Assembly: GCA_002559145.1 (NCBI GenBank) | Contig: NTXX01000012.1 | Location: forward strand, 1-64,000 | Length of the DNA stretch: 64,000 nt | Direction: 5' to 3' | DNA from: Bacillus sp. AFS006103 | GTDB lineage: Bacteria > Bacillota > Bacilli > Bacillales > Cytobacillaceae | In this document: in pieces, positions 42,978 to 53,666 of the stretch | Layout: each line of letters opens with the position of its first letter | How positions within the stretch are numbered: position 1 is the first letter of the stretch | Program-made: the position numbers and the translations under genes | The notes under the pieces: generated by a model | What the model saw: only the letters and a program-made list of their open reading frames with translations | Database searches by the model: none | What the model was told of the DNA's origin: nothing

Positions 42978-44265
42978 ACTTAATGAGGCTGTTTAAATGT
43001 TCGAAGAAGTTAGGGTAGGAAACTGAAATCGCTTCGTGATTCTCTAGTTTGGCTTCATTTTGACATAGGAGTGCCGCGATGGCCAGCATCATTCCTATTC
43101 GGTGATCGCCATGACTCGAAACAGTTCCCCCGCTTAAATCAGATTTTCCATATATGATCATTCCATCTTCAGTTGCTTCGATTTTTGCACCTAATTCTTT
43201 TAGCTCATGAACAACTGTATCGATCCGATTGGTTTCCTTTACTTTTAATTCTTCAGCATCTTTAATTATGGTTGTACCTTCAGCTTGGGTTGCTAATAGG
43301 GCAATAATCGGAATTTCATCAATTAATTTTGGAATTAACTCTCCTTCAATAACTGTTCCTTTAAGTTTTGAAGTTTTGATGATGAGCTCGCCAGATGGTT
43401 CAAATGATTCTTTATCGTTTTGGATAATTTCTAAGTTTGCACCCATCTTTTTCATGACATCGATAATTCCCGTTCTTGTAGGATTTAACCCGACATCCTT
43501 CAGGACAATTTCACTTTCTGGGATAATTGCTCCGGCTACGAGGAAGAACGCAGCAGATGAAATGTCCCCGGGAACCTGAATCGTTGTGCCCGTTAGTTTT
43601 TGACCGCCCTTAACAATTATCTTTTGGTTATCCTTATGGATTTCCCCACCAAATCTTCTAATCATTCTTTCTGTATGGTCACGGGTTTCTTCTGGCTCGA
43701 TAATCGTACTTTGTCCTTCTGCTTGTAGTCCCGCTAAGATAATAGCGGATTTTACTTGTGCACTAGCAACTGGCAGACGGTAGTTAATCGGTTGTAAGCC
43801 ACCACCACGGAGGGAAATAGGCGTGAAGGAACCATTTTTCCGCCCATCAATTCGCGCACCCATTTCAGTTAAAGGGTTCGTTACCCTTGTCATTGGCCTT
43901 TTTCCGATGGACTCATCGCCGACAAGTGATGAGAAAAAAGGTCTTCCGGCTAGTATCCCCATTAATAAACGGATAGTTGTTCCTGAATTACCAACATCTA
44001 ATACTTCAGTTGGTTCTGTTAATCCATCAAATCCTTTTCCGATAATGCGAAGTTGATTATCAGTTTCGTCAATCGTAACACCTAGTTTTCGAAAGCATGA
44101 AATCGTACTTAAGCAATCCTCTCCAGGCAAGAAATTAGTTACCTTGGTTTCACCGTGTGCGATTGAACCAAACATAACCGATCGATGCGAAATCGATTTA
44201 TCCCCTGGTATTGTTATCTTACCATTTAGACCTTTTATGTTAGTTTTAAGATTTAAAGACGTCAT
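42976..44265 (-). CDS. aroA: 3-phosphoshikimate 1-carboxyvinyltransferase (EPSP synthase)
   Basis: AroA (called AroE in B. subtilis), 429 aa, sixth step of the shikimate pathway. [12 protein letters not shown] (about 21-32), the [17 protein letters not shown] phosphoenolpyruvate loop (about 89-105), RPM in GKRPMTR, and [11 protein letters not shown] near 340 are all intact. The loop NSGTTIRLL has a Gly-Thr pattern like class II enzymes. GGTGATTTTT precedes the ATG. Last gene of the supraoperon. Confidence 0.97.
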   Translation of the reverse strand: MTSLNLKTNIKGLNGKITIPGDKSISHRSVMFGSIAHGETKVTNFLPGEDCLSTISCFRKLGVTIDETDNQLRIIGKGFDGLTEPTEVLDVGNSGTTIRLLMGILAGRPFFSSLVGDESIGKRPMTRVTNPLTEMGARIDGRKNGSFTPISLRGGGLQPINYRLPVASAQVKSAIILAGLQAEGQSTIIEPEETRDHTERMIRRFGGEIHKDNQKIIVKGGQKLTGTTIQVPGDISSAAFFLVAGAIIPESEIVLKDVGLNPTRTGIIDVMKKMGANLEIIQNDKESFEPSGELIIKTSKLKGTVIEGELIPKLIDEIPIIALLATQAEGTTIIKDAEELKVKETNRIDTVVHELKELGAKIEATEDGMIIYGKSDLSGGTVSSHGDHRIGMMLAIAALLCQNEAKLENHEAISVSYPNFFEHLNSLIK

Positions 44266-44292
44266 TAAAAATCACCTTTTATTCATATCATT

Positions 44293-45399
44293 TTAGGAAC
44301 CAATAGATGTTGCATAATTGGAATAAGTGCTAATACATCGTTCAGCTTTTTGTCGATCCTCTTCTGTTTGAAAACTAATAACTAAAACTCCAATAATATC
44401 TTCACGTGTTTCTAGAATTCGAATATTTGTGATACTAATAGCTTCCTTTGCTAAATAGCCGGTAATTTCCGAAATCACACCTGGGTAATCTGGTATATCG
44501 ACAAATAAATCATAAAATGCAGGAATCGCACCTTTTTCTTTCATTGGTAAGCCATCACGGTATTGTTTTGCCTGCTGAAAATAGTTGTAAATCGCAGAAC
44601 TATTTTCATTTTCAAGCATCGTTTTAACTTTATTCATTTCTTCTTGCCATTGATCTAGTAATTCAATTAATATTTCACGATTATGCAAGAGGATATCCTT
44701 CCACATCACAGGACTGCTTGATGCAATCCTAGTAATATCCCTAAACCCGCCTGCTGCTAAACGTGGAATAAGGCTTTCTTCTTCTGCAAGTTTTTCAGTT
44801 TGGCGTACTATAGAAGCCGCGATGATATGAGGAAAGTGGCTGACAATCCCTGTGAGATAGTCATGATTTTTTGGAGTAATCGTTAAAAACTTGGCATGGG
44901 TCCCTTTTAACCATGTTATTAATAATTCTACCTTTGTATTTTCTATATGTTCTTGTGGTGTTAACAGGTAAAATGCATTTTCAAATAGTATTTCCTTGGC
45001 TGCAGATACACCGCTTTTATGCGAACCTGCCATTGGGTGCCCGCCAATAAAGGTAATTCCCCGATTCTTTAAGATTTGTGCAGTTCCAACAATTTTGCTT
45101 TTTGTGCTGCCTGTATCTGTCACGATTACCTCTGGATTGAGAGGGAGTGTGGCAAGGAACTGAATAATTTCCTCTGTTTCATTCACCGGTGCAGAAATAA
45201 TGATTAAATCAGCATCCATTGCACCACTGTAGATATTTTCTGCTATTTCATCTATGACTCCAAGCATCTTTGCAAGCCTTGCTTGTTCACTATTAATATC
45301 AAATCCAATAATAGTAGCATCCTCATGTTCCTTTTTAATACAAAGGGCAAGAGAACCGCCGATTAATCCTAAGCCAATTACAAAAACTCGGCCTTTCAT
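44293..45399 (-). CDS. tyrA: Prephenate dehydrogenase with ACT domain
   Basis: TyrA, 368 aa, NAD-dependent conversion of prephenate to 4-hydroxyphenylpyruvate. VIGLGLIGGSLAL is the dinucleotide loop (about 6-18), GGHPMAGSHKSG the substrate loop with catalytic His (about 118-129), and HFPHIIAASI another. A C-terminal ACT domain (DYPGVISEITGYLAKEAISI, about 296-315) likely senses tyrosine. GGGGGAG precedes the ATG. Confidence 0.97.
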   Translation of the reverse strand: MKGRVFVIGLGLIGGSLALCIKKEHEDATIIGFDINSEQARLAKMLGVIDEIAENIYSGAMDADLIIISAPVNETEEIIQFLATLPLNPEVIVTDTGSTKSKIVGTAQILKNRGITFIGGHPMAGSHKSGVSAAKEILFENAFYLLTPQEHIENTKVELLITWLKGTHAKFLTITPKNHDYLTGIVSHFPHIIAASIVRQTEKLAEEESLIPRLAAGGFRDITRIASSSPVMWKDILLHNREILIELLDQWQEEMNKVKTMLENENSSAIYNYFQQAKQYRDGLPMKEKGAIPAFYDLFVDIPDYPGVISEITGYLAKEAISITNIRILETREDIIGVLVISFQTEEDRQKAERCISTYSNYATSIGS

Positions 45400-45436
45400 T
45401 GAAAACTCCCCCTAAACAACAAAGCACCATTCTGTT

Positions 45437-46525
45437 TTACTTTTGTGCTAAAAATTCTCCTAATGCTTTTAGGACACCTTCATTTTGTTCAAAGGAGCCT
45501 ACGGTAATTCTTACAGCTGTAGGAAAACCAAGCGCTTTTCCGGAGCGAACGATATATCCTTTCTCCAATAAAGATTGGAAAACCTGATCCCCATCAATTT
45601 TACAATCAATTAATATAAAATTTGTTTGCGATGGATAAAACTCGAGTTGATATTGGCGACAAAATTCATAAAATTGTTCAAGACCCTGCCTATTTTTTTC
45701 TTTGCAGGTATTGATAAAATTCTGATCCTTTATTGCCGCAGACGCTGCTAATTGACCTAATGAGTTAACATTAAACGGTTCCCTCGCAGGCTCCAGCGCT
45801 TTAATAATTGTACGATGGGCAACCCCATATCCGATTCTTAAGGCAGCCAAACCATATATTTTAGAAAAAGTTCTTAAGACAATTAAATTTTCATATTTTG
45901 AAGCTATTTTAACCGAATCATAGTAATCATCAGCGACAACATATTCATAGTAGGCTTCATCCAAAACAACGAGAATATCTGATGGGACTTTATCTAGAAA
46001 TGCTATTAATTTACTTTCTGATATATATGTACCTGTAGGGTTATTAGGGCTGCAGAGCCAAATAACATTGGTCTGTTCATCAATAGCTGCAAACATTGCT
46101 TCTAAATCATGATCTCCATTTATTAGCGGGACTTCCTTTATAATTGCCCCTTCGATCACAGCATTATGCTTATACTGTGAAAAGGAAGGCGTTGCCATAA
46201 CTGTACTAGCATTTGGATGTAAGAGTGCCCTTGAAATAATTTGGATCAGATTATCTGAACCATTTCCAAAAATTAATTCTTCCTCGTCAACCTGTAAAAA
46301 TGAGGCAAGTGTCTCTCTTAAAGTAGTGGCATATCCATCTGGATAAATAGCCAAACTTGTTTGATTCAATTGAAGTGCCGTCAGCACCTGTTCTGAACAT
46401 CCAAAAGGATTTTCATTTGATGCCAGCTTAACAATTTGGTCAAGTTTATATTGCTTCTTTACTGCCTCTATTGATTTACCTGGTTGATAAGGAGTCAGCG
46501 TTAATAACTGCTCTTTCCATCTCAT
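45437..46525 (-). CDS. hisC: Histidinol-phosphate / aromatic aminotransferase HisC
   Basis: PLP aminotransferase, 362 aa, used in histidine synthesis and, in Bacilli, for the last step to Phe and Tyr. KLASNENPFG (about 33-42), GNGSDNLIQI, SPNNPTGTY, VLDEAYYEYV and the Schiff-base Lys in RTFSKIYGLAALRIGY (about 224) are visible. The start at 46525 (MRWKEQL) fits GGAG nine bases away and the B. subtilis N-terminus. Only 59 bases separate it from aroH; the trp genes found there in B. subtilis are absent. Confidence 0.96.
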   Translation of the reverse strand: MRWKEQLLTLTPYQPGKSIEAVKKQYKLDQIVKLASNENPFGCSEQVLTALQLNQTSLAIYPDGYATTLRETLASFLQVDEEELIFGNGSDNLIQIISRALLHPNASTVMATPSFSQYKHNAVIEGAIIKEVPLINGDHDLEAMFAAIDEQTNVIWLCSPNNPTGTYISESKLIAFLDKVPSDILVVLDEAYYEYVVADDYYDSVKIASKYENLIVLRTFSKIYGLAALRIGYGVAHRTIIKALEPAREPFNVNSLGQLAASAAIKDQNFINTCKEKNRQGLEQFYEFCRQYQLEFYPSQTNFILIDCKIDGDQVFQSLLEKGYIVRSGKALGFPTAVRITVGSFEQNEGVLKALGEFLAQK

Positions 46526-46584
46526 GCTCATTCTCTCCATTCTTGTAATCTTGGACTAACATTCATTCAAAAATGATTCTCACA

Positions 46585-46956
46585 TTACGTTAAACGATTG
46601 CGGAGGTCAGGTCTAAGGACCTGAGCCCCTTTTAAATATACATGGTTAATTTCATCTTGAGACTTTGCAGTATTTACATGCATCATGATTCTAACACACA
46701 TGGTTAAAGAATTAGGGACAGGTATTTCCTGCATACACATGACGGGAACGTAGGTCCAGCCCTCAAATTTACGCAATGCCCTCGCTGGGAATACCGCATT
46801 AATGTCCTCGGTTGTCGAAATGAAAACAGAGGCAACTAAATCTGGTTGAATCTGATTTTCTTCGATTATTTTTTTCAGCAGTTCTTCTGTGGCAGTGACA
46901 ATTTCTTCCTCGGTGTTCTGATTAACTGTGATTGCTCCCCTCATCCCTCTAATCAA
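46585..46956 (-). CDS. aroH: Chorismate mutase AroH
   Basis: AroH-type chorismate mutase, 123 aa, trimeric fold, makes prephenate. IRGMRGAITV at the start (Arg7-type residue), FISTTEDINAVFPARALR (about 46-63), PVMCMQEIPV and CVRIMMHVNT match the family's active site. Start codon is TTG with AAGGGGGG seven bases ahead. Between aroB and hisC. Confidence 0.96.
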   Translation of the reverse strand: MIRGMRGAITVNQNTEEEIVTATEELLKKIIEENQIQPDLVASVFISTTEDINAVFPARALRKFEGWTYVPVMCMQEIPVPNSLTMCVRIMMHVNTAKSQDEINHVYLKGAQVLRPDLRNRLT

Positions 46957-46971
46957 GAATAAGCCCCCCTT

Positions 46972-48042
46972 TTAAAAACTATTTAACTGGTCTAATAAAA
47001 CTGGTTCCGATACTTCTTTTAGGATTGGTAGCCCTAATTGTTCTAGTAATACGAATCGAATCGAGTGTTGAACAGATTTTTTATCCTGCTTCATTTTATT
47101 GATTAACTTTTCATAAACCAGATTGTCAGGTATTTTCGATTCATACCCAAGTCCTTCGATCCAATCGATAAATTCTTCTATATTGAAAGAAAGCCCAAGT
47201 AATTGTTTACTAACTTTTAAAGCAAAAATCATACCTATCATAACTGCTTCACCATGAGTAAAGTTACCATAACCCATTTCTGATTCAATGGCATGACCTA
47301 ACGTATGTCCTAAGTTCAAGTATGCTCGAATTCCTGTTTCTTTTTCATCCTGACCAACAATTTTCCCCTTGACCTTTATCCCTCTTATTAAGGACTCAGA
47401 TAACAGCTCCATTGGTAAGGTTTGAAGGTCTTCCACATTGTTTTTCAGCCAATCAAAAAAATCGGAATCATCAATAAGTGCATGTTTAATAACCTCAGCA
47501 AATCCCGAACGAATTTCATGTGCGGGAAGTGTTTTTAAGAATTCTAAGTCGTAAAAGACTGCTTCAGGTTGATGGAAAGCTCCGATCATATTTTTCCCAA
47601 GCGGATGATTAATTGCTACCTTTCCGCCAACAGCACTATCATGAGCTAAAATGGTTGTTGGGACTTGTATAAATGGTATCCCTCTCATGAAGGAGGCTGC
47701 GACAAATCCTGACAAATCCCCAACCGCACCACCTCCAAAAGAGAGAATGACAGATTTCCGATCCAGTCGGTTTTCAAGCGCAGTTGAAAGAGCAGCATAA
47801 TAAACCTCAAAGGTTTTTGCTTTTTCGCCACTAGGAGCAGTAAAGATTACGGGGTCAAATGATTTAAGTTCTATCAACAATTTTTCCAAATGTAGTTTAG
47901 CAACTGTTTCATCTGTAATAATTAATATTCTGGTTAGACCCGAAAAATGATTGACCAAAAAAGTGCCCAGTTCTTTACGTACACCCTCCCCCACAAAGAC
48001 ATTATAGTTTTTTGACTCTGTTTGGATATGAATGGTTTCCAT
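46972..48042 (-). CDS. aroB: 3-dehydroquinate synthase
   Basis: AroB, 356 aa, second shikimate step, NAD- and metal-dependent. GGGAVGDLSGFVAASFMRG (about 103-121), QVPTTILAHDSAVGGKVAINHPLGKN, the metal ligands in GFAEVIKHALI and LNLGHTLGHAIE are seen. Its ATG overlaps the aroC stop (TAATG), so it is translationally coupled, with GAGGGAG ahead. Confidence 0.97.
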   Translation of the reverse strand: METIHIQTESKNYNVFVGEGVRKELGTFLVNHFSGLTRILIITDETVAKLHLEKLLIELKSFDPVIFTAPSGEKAKTFEVYYAALSTALENRLDRKSVILSFGGGAVGDLSGFVAASFMRGIPFIQVPTTILAHDSAVGGKVAINHPLGKNMIGAFHQPEAVFYDLEFLKTLPAHEIRSGFAEVIKHALIDDSDFFDWLKNNVEDLQTLPMELLSESLIRGIKVKGKIVGQDEKETGIRAYLNLGHTLGHAIESEMGYGNFTHGEAVMIGMIFALKVSKQLLGLSFNIEEFIDWIEGLGYESKIPDNLVYEKLINKMKQDKKSVQHSIRFVLLEQLGLPILKEVSEPVLLDQLNSF

Positions 48043-49220
48043 TAAAACTCCCTCGCATATTCTCTTTGCCTTTTTATTTCATCAGCAAAAGCCTCAAAAC
48101 GGTCGCTGTAAAATTGTTCAATCAAAGCATTTGCTAGTTCCCAAGCAACCGCATGCTCGGCAACCACCGCAGCAGCAGGGACAGCACAACTGTCTGAGCG
48201 TTCAACGCTCGCAGCAAAAGGCTCTTTAGACTCAATATCTACGCTCATTAAAGGTTTATATAAGGTTGGAATTGGTTTCATCACACCTCTGATAACAATC
48301 GGCATACCTGTCGTCATACCACCTTCAAAGCCACCAAGTCGATTGCTCTTGCGATAGTAACCTTTTTCCTGATCCCAGGCTATCTCATCATGAACTTCGC
48401 TCCCCGGCTTCCTTGCAGCTTCAAATCCAATGCCGATTTCTACCCCTTTAAACGCATTTATGCTCATTATAGCGGCTGCTAATTTTCCATCCAATTTACG
48501 ATCATAGTGAACGTAACTACCAACACCAACAGGCATACCCATGGCAATCACTTCCACAACACCGCCAATCGAATCCCCATTTTTCTTCGCTTCATCAATG
48601 ACAGCCTTCATATCCTCTTCCACAGTTGGGTCAGCACATCGAACAGGCGAATTCTCTGTCATGTCTTTTAATGCTTCAAAAGAAATGGAGGGATCGACAT
48701 TCGCTTTAATTCCGCCTATTTCAACGACATGGGCAACTAGTTCAACGCCTACTAATGATAAAAGCTGCTTGGCAATAGCACCTGCAGCGACTCTTACAGT
48801 TGTTTCGCGGGCAGAAGAGCGCTCAAGGACGTTTCTCATATCCCTGTGCCCATATTTAATTGCTCCATTTAGATCAGCATGACCTGGACGAGCACGAGTA
48901 ACCTTACGTTTAACCTCATCCTCCTGGCCTTCCTCTAGGGGCTCTGCTCCCATAATATTGGTCCAGTGCTTCCAGTCATTGTTATGTACGACTAACGCAA
49001 TGGGAGAGCCAAGTGTGTAACCGTGCCGGACTCCCGAAACGATTTGGGCTGTATCCTTTTCAATTTGCATTCTTCTTCCGCGTCCATACCCTTTTTGTCT
49101 TCTGGATAATTCATTATTTATATCTTCTAATAATAATGGCATTCCAGCAGGGAGACCTTCAACTATTGTTGTTAATTGCGGTCCATGGGATTCTCCTGCT
49201 GTTAGGTATCTCATTCCCAT
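48042..49220 (-). CDS. aroC: Chorismate synthase
   Basis: AroC (AroF in B. subtilis), 392 aa, last step to chorismate, needing reduced FMN. Signature [18 protein letters not shown] (about 8-25), [18 protein letters not shown]-like [42 protein letters not shown] and [16 protein letters not shown] are intact (given in parts). First gene of the aro supraoperon. The first of two close ATGs is kept because AAGGGGG then has normal spacing. cheR, its usual upstream neighbour, is absent. Confidence 0.97.
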   Translation of the reverse strand: MGMRYLTAGESHGPQLTTIVEGLPAGMPLLLEDINNELSRRQKGYGRGRRMQIEKDTAQIVSGVRHGYTLGSPIALVVHNNDWKHWTNIMGAEPLEEGQEDEVKRKVTRARPGHADLNGAIKYGHRDMRNVLERSSARETTVRVAAGAIAKQLLSLVGVELVAHVVEIGGIKANVDPSISFEALKDMTENSPVRCADPTVEEDMKAVIDEAKKNGDSIGGVVEVIAMGMPVGVGSYVHYDRKLDGKLAAAIMSINAFKGVEIGIGFEAARKPGSEVHDEIAWDQEKGYYRKSNRLGGFEGGMTTGMPIVIRGVMKPIPTLYKPLMSVDIESKEPFAASVERSDSCAVPAAAVVAEHAVAWELANALIEQFYSDRFEAFADEIKRQREYAREF

Positions 49221-49330
49221 ACTCTTTCCCCCTTCAACTCATTAAAGAATTTTTTTATCAATATACCATATTGAACAAAATAAACATAGTATAACTATTC
49301 AGAAAATAGAGTTATATTTTTGATAACAAT

Positions 49331-49367
49331 ATAAAAAGGCACTTGTATAATTGCTATACAAGTGCCT
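49331..49367 (-). terminator. Terminator of ndk
   Basis: Perfect 13-base inverted repeat AGGCACTTGTATA around five bases, followed on the minus strand by TTTTTATATT. Lies right after ndk and before aroC's promoter region. Confidence 0.9.
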
Positions 49368-49380
49368 CGCTTTAGCAGGA

Positions 49381-49827
49381 TTAATAAATCCATTCGTTAA
49401 CTAATTTGTTGTACTCTACCACACCAGAATCTTTAAAAAATAAGCCAATTTCACGTTCTGCACTTGCAGGTGAATCGGAGCCGTGAATAACATTTTTACC
49501 AACAGTTAATCCGAAATCACCGCGGATTGTACCTGAAGCTGCATCCTTTGGATTGGTAGCACCCATCATTTGACGGGCAGTAGCGATGACATTCTCACCT
49601 TGCCAGACCATTGCAAAAACTGGACCAGAAGTGATGAAATCAACTAATTCACCGAAGAATGGACGTTCCTTGTGCTCACCATAATGTTCTTCAGCAAGTT
49701 CGTTTTGAATGTTCATTAATTTTGCCCCGACCAATTGAAAGCCCTTTCTTTCAAAACGTGAAACGATTTCACCAATAAGGTTACGCTGTACTCCATCTGG
49801 CTTTACCATTAAAAATGTTTTTTCCAT
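49381..49827 (-). CDS. ndk: Nucleoside diphosphate kinase
   Basis: Ndk, 148 aa, exchanges gamma-phosphates among nucleoside di- and triphosphates. [12 protein letters not shown] (about 4-15), [10 protein letters not shown], and the catalytic His in [16 protein letters not shown] (about 114) are intact. The start at 49827 follows TAGGAGTGG; an ATG nine bases earlier overlaps it. Followed by a strong terminator. Confidence 0.97.
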   Translation of the reverse strand: MEKTFLMVKPDGVQRNLIGEIVSRFERKGFQLVGAKLMNIQNELAEEHYGEHKERPFFGELVDFITSGPVFAMVWQGENVIATARQMMGATNPKDAASGTIRGDFGLTVGKNVIHGSDSPASAEREIGLFFKDSGVVEYNKLVNEWIY

Positions 49828-49923
49828 GAATTCCACTCCTAAAAATTAATAATTATGTATATTGATTGTTTAGAATCAATCCATGAAAAATATTATCATT
49901 TTTTTGAATATTTAACAAGTTGT

Positions 49924-50886
49924 TTAGAATTTTCTTCTTCCAATTACTTTTGCAATATCATTGAGTGTCTTTTTTGCTTTATTCCCTGGTAACCCATTTA
50001 ATTCCGCTAAAGCTTTTTGCAGATAAAGATCGCTCAGTGTGAATGACTTTTCTATTGCTCCTGATTGTTTAATTAACGAAATAATCTTTGTTACTTCAGC
50101 AGGTTCCATTTTCTCATGGACCTTTTCAATTTCTTTCCGGATAAGATTATTTTCCATCGCATAAAGGGCTGGGGCGGTTACATTTCCCTGTAATAAATCT
50201 CCACCCGCAGGCTTCCCTAGTTCCTTCTCAGTTGAAGTAAAATCTAAAATATCATCAATTATTTGATAAGACATGCCGACGTAATAACCGAATCGATAAA
50301 GTTTTTTATGAATGGACTCTTCAACATCTGCAGCTATCGCTCCTAATTGGCAGCTAACGGCAATTAATAGGGCGGTTTTTCTTTTAATTCTCCGCAGATA
50401 GTCCCGAAGATTTTGATTAAAGCGGTATTTATCTTTAATTTGTTGGATTTCGCCTACTGAAACTTCAACAATTGTATTCGCTAAAATTTTATGGGCAAGC
50501 GGGTTTCCGATATTAGTCATCAATTCAATCGCAAGAGCAAAAACAAAATCACCGGTGTACATAGCAATCTTGTTATCCCATTTCGATTTCACTGTCGGTT
50601 GACCACGGCGAAGATCAGCATCGTCTATCACATCATCATGGACAAGTGAGGCCATATGAATTAATTCAAGTGCCACGGCTACATTCTTCATCACATGTAT
50701 ATCATAATTACCAAATTTACCTGCAAGCAAAACAAATACAGGACGAATTCTTTTTCCGCCGGCTTGTAATGTATGCATAGACGCTTTCCTTAGGAGAAGG
50801 GAATCTGCCTCTATTGTCTCTTCTAACTTTTTTTCTATCAAGTTAATATCCGAATTTAAAAATGAATACATCATTTTTAATTTCAT
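49924..50886 (-). CDS. hepT: Heptaprenyl diphosphate synthase component II
   Basis: Catalytic subunit of heptaprenyl diphosphate synthase, 320 aa, making the menaquinone-7 side chain. First Asp-rich motif LVHDDVIDDADLRRG (about 80-94), second YQIIDDILDFTSTEKELGKP (about 208-227), with the GGKRIRP substrate loop at about 43-49. Works with HepS. GGGTGAATT precedes the ATG. Gene order hepS-menG-hepT as in B. subtilis. Confidence 0.96.
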   Translation of the reverse strand: MKLKMMYSFLNSDINLIEKKLEETIEADSLLLRKASMHTLQAGGKRIRPVFVLLAGKFGNYDIHVMKNVAVALELIHMASLVHDDVIDDADLRRGQPTVKSKWDNKIAMYTGDFVFALAIELMTNIGNPLAHKILANTIVEVSVGEIQQIKDKYRFNQNLRDYLRRIKRKTALLIAVSCQLGAIAADVEESIHKKLYRFGYYVGMSYQIIDDILDFTSTEKELGKPAGGDLLQGNVTAPALYAMENNLIRKEIEKVHEKMEPAEVTKIISLIKQSGAIEKSFTLSDLYLQKALAELNGLPGNKAKKTLNDIAKVIGRRKF

Positions 50887-50929
50887 TTGAATTCACCCAG
50901 CTTTTCATCCTGTCTTCAAGTTCCATTAA

Positions 50930-51634
50930 TTAGTTCTTTTTACCAATATGAACAGCTGCAGCACCGCCGCTGTATGGCCTGTATTTCACATCTTTGAAGC
51001 CGGCTTGCTCAAACATCTTAGCTAACTCCCTCATTCCCGGAAAGTCACGAGCGGACTCATGGAGCCAAGCATATTCACGATAGCTCTTTGCAAGCAATTT
51101 ACCAAACATCGGCATAATAAAACGAAAATAAAAATAATAGAGCTGTTTATAGCCAATAAGTGTAGGTTGTGATGTTTCTAAACATACTGCGATTCCACCC
51201 GGCTTTACTACACGGTGCATTTCTTTTAATACTTGAAGATAATCCGGGACATTCCTTAAACCAAAGCCAATTGTGACATAATCAAAACTATTATCTGGGA
51301 AAGGGAGTTCCATGGCGTTACCATGTATTAATTTAACCTGGTTTAAGCCTAGGTCTTTAACCTTTTCAATGCCAACATTGAGCATATTTTGGCTAAAGTC
51401 CAACCCAGTAACTTCACCTGTTGGACCGACTGCCTCAGCTAAGGCGATTGTCCAATCAGCAGTACCACAGCAAACATCGAGAGCTTTTGAACCTGGCTGT
51501 ACATTCATTTTTTTCATCGTGTCTTTTCGCCACTTGATATGCTGTTGAAAGCTGATAACAGAATTCATTTTATCGTAGTTATCAGATATCTTTTCAAACA
51601 CATGGTGAACTCGCTGTTCTTTCGATTCCTGCAT
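50930..51634 (-). CDS. menG: Demethylmenaquinone methyltransferase
   Basis: MenG/UbiE family, 234 aa, last step of menaquinone synthesis. [20 protein letters not shown] at the start, AdoMet loop [17 protein letters not shown] (about 51-67), GLDFSQNML and GFGLRNVPD (about 123-131). The start at 51634 ([13 protein letters not shown]) is chosen since an upstream frame overlaps hepS; AAGGG precedes it. Lies seven bases after hepS. Confidence 0.96.
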   Translation of the reverse strand: MQESKEQRVHHVFEKISDNYDKMNSVISFQQHIKWRKDTMKKMNVQPGSKALDVCCGTADWTIALAEAVGPTGEVTGLDFSQNMLNVGIEKVKDLGLNQVKLIHGNAMELPFPDNSFDYVTIGFGLRNVPDYLQVLKEMHRVVKPGGIAVCLETSQPTLIGYKQLYYFYFRFIMPMFGKLLAKSYREYAWLHESARDFPGMRELAKMFEQAGFKDVKYRPYSGGAAAVHIGKKN

Positions 51635-51641
51635 GTTGTTA

Positions 51642-52454
51642 TTACCCTTCTTCCACAAAAGTTTTTGCATTTGGCTGGTATTGGCTTAAGATTGAAAGAA
51701 TCCTACTTTCAAGTAATTCATTCAAATAGGGCAACTGCACTATCCCCTTTTCGATAACCTTTTTTGACCTTTCGAGATATTGGTCGCAACACAGAAATAA
51801 GTGACTTTGCTGTTCCTTTGACAACTCAATCACTTTATTATTATTGATTGGGAAAATAATTGATTTCAGGGCCTCGAATAAAACTGAACTGCCTGTTTGT
51901 ATAAATTGACTCTTTTCATGGAGTAAACGTTTAAATAAAAGCAGGTTTCCTATAAAATCATTCCATAAGTCTACTTTGAAATATTCGGAGAGATGGGCAA
52001 GTAAGGAACTTTCAATGAGCCCAATCCTTGTCATAAGTTCTTCAATCTCTTGAATCTCTTTTTGATAGACAGAAATTTTGTTTTCATTAACCTCTTTAAT
52101 TCCTCTAGAAAGTGCCTTGATCATCTTTATTTCTTCCGAATCTGCTAGAAGCTTATAATATAATCCACTAAAATAATCACCAGCTAGAACAGTTAATTGT
52201 CGATTTTTTTCCTCTACCGATGCATTTGATATATGTTCATGAGTATCAAGGGCGATTTGAATTAGCATCGTTGATAAGGCGTAGTTCTGCATATCACTGT
52301 ATGACAATTCGAGGCGGTCCATTATTGAGACAAGAATAAGCAGTTTATCTTCATCAATAATCGGAATTTCAATATATTTAAGCAAGTATGGGTCACAAAC
52401 TCTTTTTTCGACCTGCTCTCTAATATTTGTGAATTTTTGTCGAATGTCCAGCAA
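51642..52454 (-). CDS. hepS: Heptaprenyl diphosphate synthase component I
   Basis: Regulatory subunit HepS, 270 aa, needed with HepT for C35 chain length. All-helical; [21 protein letters not shown] near the start (about 27-47) and a central [15 protein letters not shown] (about 92-106) are family words. Start taken as TTG at 52454 with AAGGGTGA ahead: this makes the N-terminus (MLDIRQKF) align with B. subtilis HepS; a GTG nine bases earlier abuts the ribosome site. Confidence 0.92.
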   Translation of the reverse strand: MLDIRQKFTNIREQVEKRVCDPYLLKYIEIPIIDEDKLLILVSIMDRLELSYSDMQNYALSTMLIQIALDTHEHISNASVEEKNRQLTVLAGDYFSGLYYKLLADSEEIKMIKALSRGIKEVNENKISVYQKEIQEIEELMTRIGLIESSLLAHLSEYFKVDLWNDFIGNLLLFKRLLHEKSQFIQTGSSVLFEALKSIIFPINNNKVIELSKEQQSHLFLCCDQYLERSKKVIEKGIVQLPYLNELLESRILSILSQYQPNAKTFVEEG

Positions 52455-52676
52455 TTTAATCACCCTTGCTTCCCCGAAGTAATGTCTTTATGTATTCTTA
52501 TTTCCTATTTGCATAGTAAAATTCATACCTTTTAATAAAGAAAATCCTAATCATTCTTTAAAAACAAGGCAGTCACCATTATATCATAAAAGGTTTTCTT
52601 TAGGCAGAAATTCACAAAATAATCACTAATGCTCATATGAAATAAGATGAAAACAATGTGGTTGGAACTGATAAAC

Positions 52677-52913
52677 TTATTTTTTCAATTCACTTTCTAC
52701 TTCACCAAGTTGGGTAAGAATTTTTGCGTTTCCCCTGATTTTTATTGCAGAAGTATGCTCAGTAAATTGAGCAATTAGCACTTCTCCTTTATCCAACTTC
52801 TCTGAATGGTGAAATTTTGTATCTGATCCTCTAGTTAAGCCGATCACGCTGACACCATCATCATTTGCTTTTATTACGATATATTCACTATTTGCAGTAT
52901 TACGTTTTTCCAT
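52677..52913 (-). CDS. mtrB: trp RNA-binding attenuation protein (TRAP)
   Basis: TRAP, 78 aa, an 11-subunit ring that binds tryptophan and wraps GAG/UAG-repeat RNA to repress trp genes. The core [24 protein letters not shown] is nearly the same as in B. subtilis; the RNA-contact Lys/Arg residues (KFHHSEK, IKIRGNA) and Trp-pocket Thr residues (TEHTSAIK) are present. GAGGTG precedes the ATG. Downstream of folE as in the mtrAB operon. Its trp operon target is not in this window. Confidence 0.97.
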   Translation of the reverse strand: MEKRNTANSEYIVIKANDDGVSVIGLTRGSDTKFHHSEKLDKGEVLIAQFTEHTSAIKIRGNAKILTQLGEVESELKK

Positions 52914-52945
52914 TTAATCACCTCAGTTGCTTTAAGAAAAATTGG

Positions 52946-53512
52946 CTAATATTTTATTAAAGAAAGTACCTCTGATCGAGAAATAGCATCATCAGCAAGA
53001 ACGCCGCGGACTGCAGTTGTTACGGTTTTAGAGCCAGGTTTTTTTACACCGCGCATGGTCATACACATATGTTCTGCCTCGACCACCACCATCACTCCGT
53101 GTGGCTCTAACTTTTCCATCATACTGTCAGCAATCGTTGATGTAATCCGTTCCTGGAGTTGTGGTCTCTTTGCAACTGCTTCTACAGCTCGTGCTAATTT
53201 GCTTAAACCTGTAACCCGGCCATTTTTGGGAATATACGCTACATGTGCTTTACCAAAGAAAGGTACGAGATGGTGTTCACACATGGAATAGAACGGGATA
53301 TCTTTAACCAATACTAATTCTTCGTGATCTTCACTAAATATTGTTTCAAAATGCTTCTTCGGATCCTCGTTTAATCCGCTAAAAACTTCCTCATACATTT
53401 TTGCTACCCGTTTAGGTGTATCAAGCAAGCCTTCACGGTTTGGGTTTTCTCCGATTGCTTCTAATATTAAACGTACCGCTTCTTCAATTTGGGCACGATT
53501 CACTTGTGACAT
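52946..53512 (-). CDS. folE: GTP cyclohydrolase I
   Basis: FolE (MtrA), 188 aa, first step of tetrahydrofolate synthesis from GTP. Zinc ligands in [20 protein letters not shown] (about 72-91) and [14 protein letters not shown] (about 145-158), substrate word [19 protein letters not shown] precedes the ATG. In one operon with mtrB; the gap is 32 bases. Confidence 0.97.
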   Translation of the reverse strand: MSQVNRAQIEEAVRLILEAIGENPNREGLLDTPKRVAKMYEEVFSGLNEDPKKHFETIFSEDHEELVLVKDIPFYSMCEHHLVPFFGKAHVAYIPKNGRVTGLSKLARAVEAVAKRPQLQERITSTIADSMMEKLEPHGVMVVVEAEHMCMTMRGVKKPGSKTVTTAVRGVLADDAISRSEVLSLIKY

Positions 53513-53596
53513 AGTTAGATTCCCCCTAATGTTCTGTCAAGAATAGATGACAAATACATATTAGCACAATCTTTTTAGTTCAAGCAAAAAAAGTAG

Positions 53597-53630
53597 AAAA
53601 AAGGCCATGGACTAAAGCCATGACCTTTTT
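53597..53630 (-). terminator. Terminator of hbs
   Basis: Minus strand AAAAGGTCATGG-CTTTAGT-CCATGGCCTTTTTT stem, followed by T-rich sequence, downstream of hbs. Confidence 0.85.
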
Positions 53631-53666
53631 GCTTAAGCACTCGCTTATAGCAATAAATTTATGTAA

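Noticed and set aside
49331..49367. Perfect inverted repeat as a mobile-element end
   Set aside because: Length, loop and T run fit an ordinary terminator right after ndk; no flanking duplication.
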